Shown here: piece by piece, positions 1 through 9,051 of the stretch
How positions within the stretch are numbered: position 1 is the stretch's first letter
Layout of the letters: the number at the start of each line of letters is the position of its first letter
Source: Methanothermobacter sp. K4
GTDB taxonomy: Archaea > Methanobacteriota > Methanobacteria > Methanobacteriales > Methanothermobacteraceae
Length of the DNA: 64,000 nt
Assembly (NCBI RefSeq): GCF_022014235.1
Contig: NZ_JAKLTD010000002.1
Span: 70,739 to 134,738, forward strand
Direction: 5' to 3'
Translations under genes and position numbers: made by a program
Notes under the pieces: generated by a model
The model's database searches: none
Told to the model about the DNA's origin: nothing
Seen by the model: the letters and a program-made list of their open reading frames with translations, nothing else

Positions 1-437
1 ATCACATTTCCTATTCCAAATCCAAGTTCCCTTTCATCCCTTTCAACGAATTCAGTGTAACTTGATGTATCATCCTCTCTTCTACGCTTTTTAAGGCGTC
101 TGAATCTTGTCTTTCGCGTTGAAAATACAGATATCACCCTGAATCCAGGGAAGTTCTCCCTGAATATCTCGACCTCGTGGGGGCTCCTTATTCCCTCTAT
201 AAGGAACCTCTCAGATTCTGCCTTCTGTATCCTTTCAACACACTTCTCGGCAACAATGTATTCACCGTATTCCTCTCTGAGGCGGACAGCCGTCACTCCA
301 GGGTCCTCACCGCGTTTTCTGGCTTCATCCCTTATAACGTCGCCCATCCTTATAACCTGAAATCCCATGGACTCGGCGACCCTTGATACGACGCCCTTAC
401 CTGCTCCTGGCATCCCTGAAACTCCAATAACCACCAT
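1..437 (-). CDS. UPF0200 family nucleoside-kinase-like P-loop protein (3' end cut by window edge)
   Basis: About 145 residues can be read on the minus strand from the ATG at 435-437 to the left edge; the C-terminus lies outside the window. The N-terminus starts MVVIGVSGMPGAGKG, a Walker A loop of the adenylate/dephospho-CoA kinase-like type, followed by an RMGDVIRDEA segment typical of this P-loop superfamily and a basic RKTRFRRLKKRRRED lid-like stretch. This matches the archaeal UPF0200 family, whose substrate I do not know. It lies 16 bp downstream of the pantothenate-pathway gene on the same strand and is probably co-transcribed with it, so a nucleotide or CoA-related kinase role is possible but only inferred. 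Confidence 0.8.
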   Translation of the reverse strand, partial: MVVIGVSGMPGAGKGVVSRVAESMGFQVIRMGDVIRDEARKRGEDPGVTAVRLREEYGEYIVAEKCVERIQKAESERFLIEGIRSPHEVEIFRENFPGFRVISVFSTRKTRFRRLKKRRREDDTSSYTEFVERDERELGFGIGNV

Positions 438-453
438 AATTACACACTCTGAT

Positions 454-1215
454 TTATTCTTGGGAAGACTCAACCTCTGGATTGTAACGCCTTATATCAA
501 GCAATTTTATGGTTTCCCTAAGGTTTTCTGTGTTGTCAAATTCCCTGAGGATCCCCTCAAGTTCCTCCCTTGGGGTACCCCTGAGTTCCCTTACAGCATC
601 CATCAGGGCCGGCAAAGCCCTTACAATGTTATCTGTTATGCTTATACTGGCTCTCCGCGATGTACGTGATAGGGGGTTGAGGTCCACGGTTATAACGGTT
701 TTCCCGGATTTTCTAAGTATCTCGGTCCTGTCACCATCCTCGAGGGGCACAAGGACTGTATCGGCGCTGTATATGCCTTCAGGACTTGCTGTTGCCCTTG
801 GGCTCATTATACCATCTATGTGTACGAGTTCGCCTGTTCCAAGGACCTCTGATGCCCCATGTTCCCTCAGGACCTCCTCGATGAGTTTCACCCTTTTCTC
901 TGTCCTGTGGAAGAGGTTTATCTCGATTTTTCCTCCAATCTCCCCTGCAAGTTCCACCACCTCTGCAGGGACAAGGGCCGCAGTGTTTCCATTAACTGAA
1001 ATTACAGGTTTTTCTGAAAGGAGAAGAGCTGCTGCTGCAGCCCTTATGGCTTTCCTGGCGGGTTCTGTTGTCTCTTCACCCAGAAGGTAGTCAAAGGCCT
1101 CACCCCTTCCATGGGCGATCATCCCCGAATCTGCAAGTATTCCCCTTCGCCAGGCATCTGTTATTTTTTCTCTCTGTATAAGTGAATGGTAGCGTGGATG
1201 GTCCCTTGAAATCAT
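454..1215 (-). CDS. 4-phosphopantoate--beta-alanine ligase (archaeal phosphopantothenate synthetase)
   Basis: This 253-residue protein matches the archaeal family (DUF137/COG1701) that condenses 4-phosphopantoate with beta-alanine using ATP, giving 4'-phosphopantothenate for coenzyme A. Archaea use this with pantoate kinase in place of PanC/CoaA. Supporting segments are the N-terminal IPRDHPRYHSL-like start (MISRDHPRYHSLIQREKI), the VNGNTAAL segment near residue 75, and the GADTVLVPLEDGDR-like segment near residue 150 (YSADTVLVPLEDGDR). Length is normal for the family. The gene diverges from the small membrane-protein gene at 1330, and a short inverted repeat (GGTAC, 6-nt loop, GTACC) sits directly in front of the start. 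Function is assigned by family recognition. Confidence 0.85.
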   Translation of the reverse strand: MISRDHPRYHSLIQREKITDAWRRGILADSGMIAHGRGEAFDYLLGEETTEPARKAIRAAAAALLLSEKPVISVNGNTAALVPAEVVELAGEIGGKIEINLFHRTEKRVKLIEEVLREHGASEVLGTGELVHIDGIMSPRATASPEGIYSADTVLVPLEDGDRTEILRKSGKTVITVDLNPLSRTSRRASISITDNIVRALPALMDAVRELRGTPREELEGILREFDNTENLRETIKLLDIRRYNPEVESSQE

Positions 1216-1283
1216 GGTACTCTATTGTACCGGACATTTAATAAGTTTATTTCAACCCGCAGTTTGAGGTGGATGGTCGCCAA

Positions 1284-1318
1284 ATATTTTATACCAGCTT
1301 GAAGATAGAATTAGGAGG
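1284..1318 (+). promoter_or_regulatory. Archaeal TATA box and strong SD for the 1330-2579 gene pair
   Basis: An AT-rich TATA-like element (ATATTTTATA, 1284-1293) lies about 40 bp before the ATG at 1330, and an AGGAGG ribosome site follows at about 1313-1318. This is the usual archaeal spacing for a short-leader mRNA. The assignment is by pattern only. Confidence 0.45.
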
Positions 1319-1329
1319 AGGAATCCATA

Positions 1330-1545
1330 ATGGAAGAGGAAGTTGAGATCAAACGAAAACCCAGAAAGCCAGAGTATGGGAGAAATCTCTGGGGGATCTA
1401 CCTTGGATCAATGCTGGTGATCATAGGTGTTATATGGTTTGCCTTTGCATCAGGCCTTATACCACCCCAGTATTCAAGGTTCTGGCCCCAGGCCCTCCTG
1501 GTTATCATCGGGGTTCTTATAATCATAAAATCCATCAGAAACTGA
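1330..1545 (+). CDS. Small two-pass membrane protein (DUF5668 / LiaI-like)
   Basis: This 71-residue protein has a charged N-terminus ([17 protein letters not shown]) and two hydrophobic helices, near residues 24-42 ([20 protein letters not shown]) and 51-66 ([16 protein letters not shown]), joined by a short polar loop. The glycine-rich helix pair resembles the LiaI/DUF5668 membrane module that bacteria use in envelope stress systems; the archaeal role is unknown. It has a strong AGGAGG site and ends 11 bp before the M42 peptidase gene, so the two are probably one transcript. Confidence 0.65.
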   Translation: MEEEVEIKRKPRKPEYGRNLWGIYLGSMLVIIGVIWFAFASGLIPPQYSRFWPQALLVIIGVLIIIKSIRN

Positions 1546-1556
1546 GCGGTGATTGT

Positions 1557-2579
1557 ATGAAGGAACTCATGAAGCGTCTCTCACTTGCCAGCGGAGTCTC
1601 TGGATTTGAGGGAGAGGTAAGGGATATCATAGCATCTGAACTTGAAGGTCATGTTGATAGGATAGAGGAGGACAGGCTGGGTAACATCATCGCAACTAAG
1701 GGTGGGTCCGGCCCATCGGTAATGCTTGCAGCCCACATGGATGAGATAGGTCTCATGGTGAGGCACATCGATAAGAAGGGCTTCATAAGGTTTTCAAAGA
1801 TTGGGGGAATCAGTGACCAGATGATACTCAACCAGGCCGTCTGGATCCATGGGGAGAATGGTCCCGTGATGGGTGTCATTGGATCCAAGCCACCCCACCG
1901 GATGAAGGCCGCTGAGAGGAAGAAGGTAACAACCCATGATAACATGTTCATCGATATAGGGGCAGAGTCCCGTGAGGATGCAGAGGAACTTGTCTCTGTG
2001 GGGGATCCCATTACATTCCATGCACCCTACAGTGAACTTCCCAATTCCCGCTTCACAGGGAAGGCCCTTGACAACCGTATAGGGTGCCTTGTAATGGTTG
2101 AGGTCCTTAAAAGGGTTGATACTGATGCAACAGTTTACGGTGTTGGAACGGTACAGGAGGAGGTCGGGCTGAAGGGTGCCAAGACCTCGGCTTTCAAGCT
2201 CAACCCGGATATGGCCCTTGCCCTTGACGTCACAATAGCCGGGGATCACCCAGGTATGAAGGAGGAGGAGGCACCGGCGAAGCTTGACGGTGGCCCTGCC
2301 GTCATCCTCACAGATGCGAGTGGGAGGGGTATAATAACCCATCCAAGGGTTAAGGACTGGCTCCTTGAGACCGCAAAGGAGGAGGATATACCGGTGCAGA
2401 TAGAGGTGAGTGAGGGGGGCACGACCGATGCAACAGCCATTCACCTCACAAGGGAGGGTATACCTGCAGGTGTGGTCTCTGTACCCACAAGGTACATCCA
2501 CACAACGGTGAGCATGGCAAGTATGAATGACATCGAGATGACCGTTGACCTTCTTGTTAAGGCAATTGAAAGACTTTAA
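1557..2579 (+). CDS. M42 family metallo-aminopeptidase
   Basis: The 340-residue protein belongs to the M42 co-catalytic metalloaminopeptidases (TET/FrvX-like), which form large tetrahedral cytosolic particles and trim peptides released by the proteasome. The di-metal ligands expected for the family can be read: H60 and D62 in AAHMDEIG, D172 in ALDNR, catalytic E201 and ligand E202 in VQEEVG, D224 in ALDV, and H315 near the C-terminus in RYIHTT. The reading frame extends upstream to 1434, but that part overlaps the preceding gene and is not peptidase-like. The ATG at 1557 has a GGTGATT ribosome site and begins [21 protein letters not shown], which fits the family. Residue specificity cannot be told from sequence. 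Confidence 0.9.
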   Translation: MKELMKRLSLASGVSGFEGEVRDIIASELEGHVDRIEEDRLGNIIATKGGSGPSVMLAAHMDEIGLMVRHIDKKGFIRFSKIGGISDQMILNQAVWIHGENGPVMGVIGSKPPHRMKAAERKKVTTHDNMFIDIGAESREDAEELVSVGDPITFHAPYSELPNSRFTGKALDNRIGCLVMVEVLKRVDTDATVYGVGTVQEEVGLKGAKTSAFKLNPDMALALDVTIAGDHPGMKEEEAPAKLDGGPAVILTDASGRGIITHPRVKDWLLETAKEEDIPVQIEVSEGGTTDATAIHLTREGIPAGVVSVPTRYIHTTVSMASMNDIEMTVDLLVKAIERL

Positions 2580-2601
2580 ACCCCCCACACCTATTTTTTC
2601 A

Positions 2602-2823
2602 CTAAGGTTTAACGTTCATTCCCCCGTCAAAATAGAAGATGTATGGGCTGTCGCACCAGTTTTCATAGACCTCCACCACATATTTACTGCCCATGCACAC
2701 ATCGCTGGTCATGATCTCATTCAGAAACTGGCCAACTGTTTCCTCTGAAATTTTCACCCGGCAAGGAAATTCGCACTGTTTTCTCATTTCAAACACCCTT
2801 ATTATGACCTTTCTCTTCAACAT
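2602..2823 (-). CDS. Small cysteine-containing protein, unknown function
   Basis: This 73-residue ORF starts at the ATG at 2821-2823, which has a perfect AGGAGG site five bases upstream; that favours it over an in-frame ATG ten codons earlier. The protein begins MLKRKVIIRVFEMRKQCEFPC and has four cysteines (two in CEFPC, one in VCMG, one in NWCDS) and an aromatic C-terminal part (YIFYFDGG). No family was recognised. It converges with the peptidase gene, 22 bp apart. The strong ribosome site and the AT-rich promoter region with an inverted repeat behind it argue that it is a real expressed gene. Confidence 0.6.
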   Translation of the reverse strand: MLKRKVIIRVFEMRKQCEFPCRVKISEETVGQFLNEIMTSDVCMGSKYVVEVYENWCDSPYIFYFDGGMNVKP

Positions 2824-2857
2824 GCAAACCTCCTTTTGAATAACTCTGATCAATAAT

Positions 2858-2893
2858 GTAATAATGTAATATATAAATTTATCTAATTATTAC
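2858..2893 (-). promoter_or_regulatory. Inverted repeat around the TATA region of the 2602-2823 gene
   Basis: GTAATAAT at 2858-2865 and ATTATTAC at 2886-2893 are exact 8-bp inverted copies, separated by 20 bp that contain a TATA-like ATTTATATATT when read on the minus strand. A TAATGTAA motif is also repeated in tandem just upstream. This arrangement could be an operator for the small gene. The region is very AT-rich, so chance is a real alternative. Confidence 0.35.
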
Positions 2894-3004
2894 AAAGTTC
2901 TGGAGTTAAATGAAATATTGAAAAACACGGAAAAATTTAAAGATTACTTTGTTTAACATACTGTACTGTAAAAATAATTCAGGGACGCATCTATTTTTTA
3001 GATT

Positions 3005-3718
3005 TCAGTCTTCAGGGTTCTCTATGACCTCAAGACCATTATCTGATATGATGTATGGCACAAATTCAATCGGTGTCCTTGTACTCCTCATCTTTATAAT
3101 ATCCATAACCCTCTCCCTTCTACCTGTGTAGGGGTTCTCCCTTTTTATCAGCTTTATGGCCCCGTATACCGCGTAGAGGGCTATCTCATTGAACTCCATG
3201 GAGGTGGCGCTGTCAAGGATTATCATTGCAGTGATGCCCCTCTTCTTGAGTTCATAGATGAGGAGGTCAAACTGGTCCCGGAACTCATGTGTCGTGAGTT
3301 TCTCTGTATGGCTACCTATACTGTCTATTACAAGCACCTCTGTGTCCTCCGGGATCTCAGACAGTATCTTCTGAAGGTTTCCCTTGACGGATTCAATACC
3401 TATGTGTATCTCTGCCTCTGTGAGCCTCGCCCTTATGGCGGAGAGTCCTATGATCCTCAGGGTGCCTGATTCCATCAGTTCATCTATGTTCCACCCAAGT
3501 GAGGCGCACTGGATCCGCAGGTCGGTTTCATCCTCCTCTGTTGTAACATAGACTGTTTTAAGGCCCTTATTTGCACTCTCAATGGCAAAGTGGAGTCCCA
3601 TGATGGTTTTACCGGCCCCTGCGTCACCTGTTACAAGAATACTCCTCCCCTGAGGGTACCCCCCTATTATATCGTCGAGTCCCTTAATCCCCGTACCTAA
3701 CCTGGATATAGCATCCAT
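3005..3718 (-). CDS. Single-domain KaiC/RadA-like ATPase
   Basis: This 237-residue RecA-superfamily protein has one KaiC domain. It starts with the typical [20 protein letters not shown] segment, then has Walker A GDAGAGKT (about residues 31-38), the [11 protein letters not shown] segment seen in KaiC proteins, and Walker [12 protein letters not shown] (about residues 125-135). Archaea have many such proteins, often acting with sensor or receiver proteins, and the next gene upstream on the same strand (61 bp away) is a REC-PAS regulator. I infer an ATP-dependent signalling role rather than recombination, because the second KaiC domain and the DNA-binding extensions of RadA are missing. A GGGGGGT site precedes the ATG. 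Confidence 0.8.
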   Translation of the reverse strand: MDAISRLGTGIKGLDDIIGGYPQGRSILVTGDAGAGKTIMGLHFAIESANKGLKTVYVTTEEDETDLRIQCASLGWNIDELMESGTLRIIGLSAIRARLTEAEIHIGIESVKGNLQKILSEIPEDTEVLVIDSIGSHTEKLTTHEFRDQFDLLIYELKKRGITAMIILDSATSMEFNEIALYAVYGAIKLIKRENPYTGRRERVMDIIKMRSTRTPIEFVPYIISDNGLEVIENPED

Positions 3719-3779
3719 TATTTACCCCCCTTAATCCATTCAGATACTGTATGAATTCAAATTTGAGGTTCCCCCTCCA

Positions 3780-5027
3780 CTATACCATATGGAATTCGAA
3801 TGTGAGGTTCTCGTCCCTGCTCCTCAGTGTTGAGGTCTGTATGACGCTTCCCTTGATACCGGTCCATGTGAAGCTCCTCATCAGCATGGCCCTGAATATG
3901 AGTGAGAAGATGGGATTCTGACGGGCCTCATTGATCCAGGGAAACGTTTTAAATTCAAGGACGTACCTTGACTTCTCCCTTCGGAGTGTGGTCTCGATTC
4001 CAAGGTTCCCTAGAAACCCTGAAAGCCACTTTATGTATGCATTGAAAACCCTCTCGGGCGCTCTACCCGAGCGGATGTCCTCAACAACCTCCAGCTTCTC
4101 CATCATCCTCTGGAAGTTGGGTTTGAGGTTCTTCTCAAACCTGTCTGCAAAGTTCTTTATGATGGCATTTCTGAGCTGTGGAGGGATTGATGATGCAAAA
4201 ACAGGCACAGCCGAAACAACGAATCCATAAAGCTGGGCCTTTGACCTCTCACGGATGAGTTCCTCCCTCCTCTTCTCGGCCTCTACCCTCCCTGTGATGT
4301 CGTGGCCTATTATCTGGAGGAGGTTCTTCTCGGTTGTTGTCTCAATGGTGGTGGAGTGTATCTCAAAGTGGTGCTTCCTTCCCTTTACATCAACAAATTC
4401 TATTTCAAAGGTTTCATGCTCATGGTCCATGAGATCAGCAATCTTCTCAAGGACTTCACGTGATAGGAGACCCTTCCTCTCCAGGATGGAGAGTTTCTTA
4501 CCCCTTAACCTCTTCCTGTCAAGCCCTGTTAACTCCTCAACGGTTCTGTTTGCAAATAGTATCCTTGAGTCAGAGTCCAGGAGGATTATGGGATCTGGTG
4601 ATGCCTCAAGGAGTGCCCTGTAGCGTTCCTCGCTTTCCCTGAGTTTGCTGTCCATCCTGTGCTTGTAGAGGGCCACCTCGATTGCACTGTGAAGCTCACG
4701 GTCCTCAAAGGGCTTTATTATATATCCGAAGGGTCCTGTGAGTTTCGCACGGCTAAGGGTCTTCTCATCAGAGTATGCGATTAGGTAAACGACGGGTATA
4801 TTCATCTCCGCTCTTATGACCTCTGCCGCCTCTATTCCATCCATTTCACCCTTGAGCACTATATCCATGAGTACAAGGTCCGGTTTCTCCTCACGGGCGA
4901 GTTTTATGGCCTCCTCACCTGAGGCTGCCATGCCGACCACGCGGTAGCCGAGGCCCTCGGCCCGGTGCTTGATGTCCATGGCCACTATACTCTCATCTTC
5001 CACAACGAGCAGACTTGTAGGCGACAT
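3780..5027 (-). CDS. Response regulator: REC - PAS - methanogen output domain (cysteine-free)
   Basis: The 415-residue protein has a receiver domain (residues ~5-120; acidic VVEDE, phospho-acceptor Asp in VLMDIVL, Lys in IIKPF), a PAS domain (~135-255, beginning ERYRALLEASPDPIILLDSDSRILFANR), and a C-terminal ~140-residue domain. The C-terminal part aligns with that of the regulator at 15619-16452: FPWINEARQNPIF against CPWIDDARKNPGF, and FTWTGIKG against FDWSGLPG. This is the type called methanogen output domain 1. The paralogue has cysteines at several of these positions and this protein has none. A GGAGGATT site precedes the ATG, and a TTTATACT TATA candidate lies at 5114-5121. It probably forms an operon with the KaiC-like gene. 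Confidence 0.82.
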   Translation of the reverse strand: MSPTSLLVVEDESIVAMDIKHRAEGLGYRVVGMAASGEEAIKLAREEKPDLVLMDIVLKGEMDGIEAAEVIRAEMNIPVVYLIAYSDEKTLSRAKLTGPFGYIIKPFEDRELHSAIEVALYKHRMDSKLRESEERYRALLEASPDPIILLDSDSRILFANRTVEELTGLDRKRLRGKKLSILERKGLLSREVLEKIADLMDHEHETFEIEFVDVKGRKHHFEIHSTTIETTTEKNLLQIIGHDITGRVEAEKRREELIRERSKAQLYGFVVSAVPVFASSIPPQLRNAIIKNFADRFEKNLKPNFQRMMEKLEVVEDIRSGRAPERVFNAYIKWLSGFLGNLGIETTLRREKSRYVLEFKTFPWINEARQNPIFSLIFRAMLMRSFTWTGIKGSVIQTSTLRSRDENLTFEFHMV

Positions 5028-5190
5028 TCAATCCTCCCTGGATATCATTCAGGGTATCGTCCATTCCCTGAATTAAGGTTCACACCATCAATCAGTATTA
5101 TGTAAATGGTCAGTATAAATAATTTGCTGGAAAATTCCTTTATCACCCCATAAAACACTTCCGACCTGCAGAAGACCCTATGGAGGAGAT

Positions 5191-6930
5191 TCAGCCATTA
5201 TCACCCCTTCTGAAGTGTCTGTATATCCTCTCTGCCACCGGCCGGTTCATGCCCCTTACCGCTGCAAGTTCCTCCACACTGGCATTACCTATACCCTCAA
5301 CGCTTCCAAAGTGCTCCAGGAGGGCCCTCTTTCTCCTGGGACCAACACCCCTTATACTGTCGAGTTCTGACTCAAGGGATTTTCTGTCCCTGATCCTCCT
5401 GTGGTATTCAACTGCAAACCTGTGGGCCTCGTCCCGGAGGTGCCTGAGCAGCTGAAGGGCACCGTCTGACACCTCAACTGGTTCTGAAAGCCCCGGGAGG
5501 TATACATCCTCCTCCCTCTTTGCTATGCCCACAACAGGCACATCCACACCAGAGGACCTGAGGGCGTCCAGTGCTGCTGAGAGCTGCCCCTTACCCCCGT
5601 CAATCAGCACAAGGTCCGGTTTTTCAGTTTCATCACTGGAGTACCTCCTCCTGACAAGCTCCCTCATCATGGCATAGTCATCCGGTCCCCGGGTCCTTAT
5701 ACGGTAGCGGCGGTACATTCCAGGGGCGGGTTTACCATCCAGGAAGACAGCGACTGAGCCGGTGGCGTGTTCCCCGCCAATGTTGGATATGTCAAGGCCC
5801 TCAATCCGTCTTGGAATGGAGGGGAGCTTGAGTTCACCCTTGAGTTCAAGGAGCGCATCCTTCACCTTACCCTTCTGTTGGAGGATTACGGAGGCGTTCT
5901 TCCAGGCGATGTTCAGGAGCCTCCTGCCTGAGCCCCCCTCTGGTGAATGTATCCTGACCTCACCACCCCTGAGCTCAGAGAGCCACTCTGCTATGACCTC
6001 ATCCCCTACCGGGTACTGAACCATAATCTCTGATGGGATATAACGGGGGATTGCATAGTACTGCTTGAGGAAGGACTCAAGGATCTCCCTCCTATCTGCC
6101 GAGCCCCTCAGCATGAAGTCATCCTTACCTGTGATCTTACCATCACGGATCTGCAGAACCACCACGACGGAGTTGTCACCACTGGTCTCCAGGGCCACTA
6201 TGTCCTGGTCGATGGAGTCTGTGAAGGCCGCATACTGCCTCTCCATAACCTCACGTATTGATTCAATCTGGTCCCGGATAACCGCGGCCCTCTCAAACTC
6301 CAGTTTTTCTGAGGCATCGCGCATCTCCACCTCGAGAGCCTCAATAACCTCCCTGTATCTGCCCTGGAAGAAGAGGTCCACCCTTTCAATTATCTCAAGG
6401 TAGTCCTCCCTGCTTATTCCGCCATTGCAGGGGGCATGGCAGAGGTCTATCTGGCTGTTGAGGCAGGGCCCATCCATTCTGCTGCAGCTTCTGATTCTGA
6501 AGAGGGACTTTATGAACTTCAGGGTCTTCCTTACGGCCCCTGTATCGGTGAATGGCCCGTAGTACCTTGCACTGTCCCCCCCGATGGTCCTTGTTATGAT
6601 TACACGGGGGTACTCCTCGTCTGTTATCTTTATGAAGGGGTACCTCTTATCGTCCTTGAGGCGGACGTTGTAGGTGGGCCTGTACCTCTTTATGAGGTTG
6701 GATTCAAGGATGAGGGCCTCCTTTTCATTCTCTGTGAGGATGTACTCTATGCTGTCAAGGTGCCTCATCATTACCCTGAGGCGGGGGTTCTCATGTTCCC
6801 TGAAGTAGGATGCTACCCTCTTCCTTATTGAGACCGATTTGCCAACGTAGAGGACCCTGTCGTTTTCATCACGGAATATGTAAACGCCTGTCCTGTCTGG
6901 AAGTTTTTCTGGATCCCTGACCCTTGTCAA
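5191..6930 (-). CDS. uvrC: Excinuclease ABC subunit C
   Basis: This 579-residue UvrC makes the dual incisions of nucleotide excision repair after UvrB loads at a lesion. In order it has a GIY-YIG domain (GVYIFRD...VLYVGKS, residues ~15-95), a cysteine cluster (RSCSRMDGPCLNSQIDLCHAPC, ~150-172), a UVR motif (SEKLEFERAAVIRDQIESI, ~210-230), the RNase H-like endonuclease half with the DLVLIDGGKGQLSAA segment (~450), and C-terminal helix-hairpin-helix motifs (IRGVGPRRKRALLEHFGS, ~530). It starts at a TTG with a GGGATGAT-like ribosome site. It is divergent from uvrB-uvrA. UvrABC in this archaeal genus is known and is generally taken as bacterial transfer. Confidence 0.97.
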   Translation of the reverse strand: MTRVRDPEKLPDRTGVYIFRDENDRVLYVGKSVSIRKRVASYFREHENPRLRVMMRHLDSIEYILTENEKEALILESNLIKRYRPTYNVRLKDDKRYPFIKITDEEYPRVIITRTIGGDSARYYGPFTDTGAVRKTLKFIKSLFRIRSCSRMDGPCLNSQIDLCHAPCNGGISREDYLEIIERVDLFFQGRYREVIEALEVEMRDASEKLEFERAAVIRDQIESIREVMERQYAAFTDSIDQDIVALETSGDNSVVVVLQIRDGKITGKDDFMLRGSADRREILESFLKQYYAIPRYIPSEIMVQYPVGDEVIAEWLSELRGGEVRIHSPEGGSGRRLLNIAWKNASVILQQKGKVKDALLELKGELKLPSIPRRIEGLDISNIGGEHATGSVAVFLDGKPAPGMYRRYRIRTRGPDDYAMMRELVRRRYSSDETEKPDLVLIDGGKGQLSAALDALRSSGVDVPVVGIAKREEDVYLPGLSEPVEVSDGALQLLRHLRDEAHRFAVEYHRRIRDRKSLESELDSIRGVGPRRKRALLEHFGSVEGIGNASVEELAAVRGMNRPVAERIYRHFRRGDNG

Positions 6931-6932
6931 CC

Positions 6933-7008
6933 TATCATCCCTTTAACGTTCTAAGACTGCAGAGGTATACCTGGTTTATCATCCTTCTAACTGCAAAGGT
7001 ATATATAA
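6933..7008. promoter_or_regulatory. uvrC/uvrB divergent promoter region with a decayed direct repeat
   Basis: ATATATAA at 7001-7008 can serve as the TATA box for uvrB (leader about 40 nt) and, being nearly symmetric, also for uvrC (leader about 50 nt). Next to it is an imperfect direct repeat with a 44-bp period: TATCATCC, then TTCTAA..CTGCA.AGGTATA, at 6933-6969 and again at 6977-7003, the second copy having lost several bases. The first copy overlaps the uvrC ribosome-binding site. Confidence 0.4.
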
Positions 7009-7066
7009 TGTGACCTGAAAATATATCTTCACCATAAATCGAGTTTCTTATTTTAAGTGATTTGTG

Positions 7067-9010
7067 ATGAAATTTAAACTGGTATCAGATTACAGACCCC
7101 TCGGGGATCAGCCAAAGGCGATAAGGTCCCTCGTTGAGGGTATAAACTCCGGGATGAGGGAGCAGACCCTCCTGGGGGTCACAGGGTCAGGTAAGACCTT
7201 CACCATCGCCAATGTCATCGAGGAGGTCCAGAAACCGACGCTGGTCATATCCCACAACAAGACACTGGCTGCGCAGCTCTACGAGGAGTTCAGGGAGTTC
7301 TTCCCTGATAACGCAGTGGAGTACTTCGTGAGCTACTATGACTTCTACCAGCCAGAGGCCTACATACCACAGACAGACACCTACATAGACAAGGAGGCCT
7401 CAATAAACGATGAGATAGACAGGATGAGGCACTCGGCCACCCAGGCGCTACTGTCCAGGGACGACGTTATAGTGGTATCCAGTGTATCCTGCATCTACGG
7501 CATAGGAGCACCCGCAGATTACGGGGAGTTCACACTCCACCTTGAGGTGGGCTCCACCATTGGGAGGGAGGAGATCCTCTCAAGCCTTGTAAGCATGCAG
7601 TACGAGAGAAACGACGTTGAATTCGACAGGGGACAGTTCAGGGTCCGCGGTGACACCATAGAGATAAACCCAATCCATGGAACACCCCCAATCAGGATAG
7701 AGCTATTCGGCGACGAGGTGGACTCCATATCAACCGTCCACAGGGTAACAGGTAAGAGGCTGCAGAAACTGGACCGCATAACAGTATTCCCTGCCAAACA
7801 CTTCGTGATCCCCGAGGACAGGCTCCAGAGGGCCATAGAGTCAATAGAGGAGGAACTTGAGGATCGCCTCAGGGAACTCAGGGCCCGGAATAAACTCCTT
7901 GAGGCCCAGCGCCTGGAGCAGAGGACGAGATTCGATATGGAGATGCTGCGGGAGATGGGCTACTGCCAGGGCATAGAGAACTACTCAATGCACCTCAGCG
8001 GCAGGAAGTGGGGTGAGAAACCCAACACCCTCCTTGACTACTTCCCCGAGGACTTCCTGACGGTTATCGACGAATCACACGTGACCGTCCCCCAGATAAG
8101 GGGAATGTACAACGGTGACCGGGCAAGGAAGGAGACACTCGTCGAGTACGGCTTCAGACTCCCCAGTGCAAAGGAGAACCGTCCGCTACGCTTCGACGAA
8201 TTCCAGGAGAGCATAAGCCAGGTGATCTATGTCTCTGCGACCCCCGGTAAATATGAGCTCTCAAGGAGCCAGAACATCGTTGAGCAGATCATAAGACCCA
8301 CGGGCCTCGTGGACCCCGAGGTAAAGATCCGGCCGGTTAAAGGGCAGGTTGACGACCTCCTCTCTGAAATAAGAAGGAGGGTTGACATTGGCCAGAGGGT
8401 CCTGGTAACCACCCTCACCAAGAGGATGGCAGAGGACCTCACCGACTACTACTCCCGGGTTGGTGTTAGGGTGAGGTACCTCCACTCAGAGATAGACACC
8501 CTTGAGCGTGTTGAGATCATAGACGACCTGAGACGTGGTGAATTCGACTGCCTGGTGGGTGTGAACCTCCTCAGGGAGGGCCTGGACCTCCCGGAGGTTT
8601 CACTGGTGGCTATCCTGGACGCCGACAGGGAGGGCTTCCTCAGATCAGAGACCTCCCTGATACAGACGATCGGGAGGGCCGCCAGGAACGTCAACGGCCA
8701 GGTGCTCATATACGCCGACAGACTCACAGACTCGGTTAAGGCCGCGGTTGAGACAACCAACAGGCGAAGAAAGATCCAGATGGAGTACAACCGCAGGCAC
8801 GGTATAAAGCCAAGGAGCACAAAAAGGACCCTCAGGGAGAAGAAGGAGAAAGAGGAGCTTAAGGCTGAGGAGATACCCCGGGATGAACTTGAAGTAATAA
8901 TAAAGGACCTTGAGGCCGAGATGCGTGAGGCTGCAAGGAACCTGGAATTCGAGAGGGCCGCGAGACTCAGGGACCAGATAATGTCCCTTAAGGGGTCCTC
9001 ATCAAAATAA
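7067..9010 (+). CDS. uvrB: Excinuclease ABC subunit B
   Basis: UvrB is the helicase-like damage-verification subunit of excision repair; it receives DNA from UvrA and recruits UvrC. The 647-residue protein shows Walker [10 protein letters not shown] (~39-47), the beta-hairpin segment [13 protein letters not shown] (~95), the DESHV motif (~337), motifs V and VI ([30 protein letters not shown] and QTIGRAARN, ~495-545), and a C-terminal UVR motif ([19 protein letters not shown], ~620). A GTG lies one codon upstream at 7064; I use the ATG at 7067, with an AGTGAT site. The gene is 41 bp upstream of uvrA. Confidence 0.97.
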   Translation: MKFKLVSDYRPLGDQPKAIRSLVEGINSGMREQTLLGVTGSGKTFTIANVIEEVQKPTLVISHNKTLAAQLYEEFREFFPDNAVEYFVSYYDFYQPEAYIPQTDTYIDKEASINDEIDRMRHSATQALLSRDDVIVVSSVSCIYGIGAPADYGEFTLHLEVGSTIGREEILSSLVSMQYERNDVEFDRGQFRVRGDTIEINPIHGTPPIRIELFGDEVDSISTVHRVTGKRLQKLDRITVFPAKHFVIPEDRLQRAIESIEEELEDRLRELRARNKLLEAQRLEQRTRFDMEMLREMGYCQGIENYSMHLSGRKWGEKPNTLLDYFPEDFLTVIDESHVTVPQIRGMYNGDRARKETLVEYGFRLPSAKENRPLRFDEFQESISQVIYVSATPGKYELSRSQNIVEQIIRPTGLVDPEVKIRPVKGQVDDLLSEIRRRVDIGQRVLVTTLTKRMAEDLTDYYSRVGVRVRYLHSEIDTLERVEIIDDLRRGEFDCLVGVNLLREGLDLPEVSLVAILDADREGFLRSETSLIQTIGRAARNVNGQVLIYADRLTDSVKAAVETTNRRRKIQMEYNRRHGIKPRSTKRTLREKKEKEELKAEEIPRDELEVIIKDLEAEMREAARNLEFERAARLRDQIMSLKGSSSK

Positions 9011-9051
9011 AACTGAAATCTGTAATGGAATAAGTGGAGATTCTGAGGATT

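Noticed and set aside
1434..1556. N-terminal extension of the M42 peptidase
   Set aside because: It overlaps the upstream gene in another frame, has no family similarity, and a good SD marks the ATG at 1557.
1794..2588. Long minus-strand open frame inside the peptidase gene
   Set aside because: Composition is Cys/His-rich and unlike any protein; it mirrors the codon pattern of the real gene on the other strand. The same applies to many other long antisense frames (for example within uvrB, uvrA, chlD, rpoA1 and the surface protein gene).
9034..9051. GTG start for uvrA
   Set aside because: The family N-terminus begins at the ATG at 9052; the extra six residues are not conserved in pattern.
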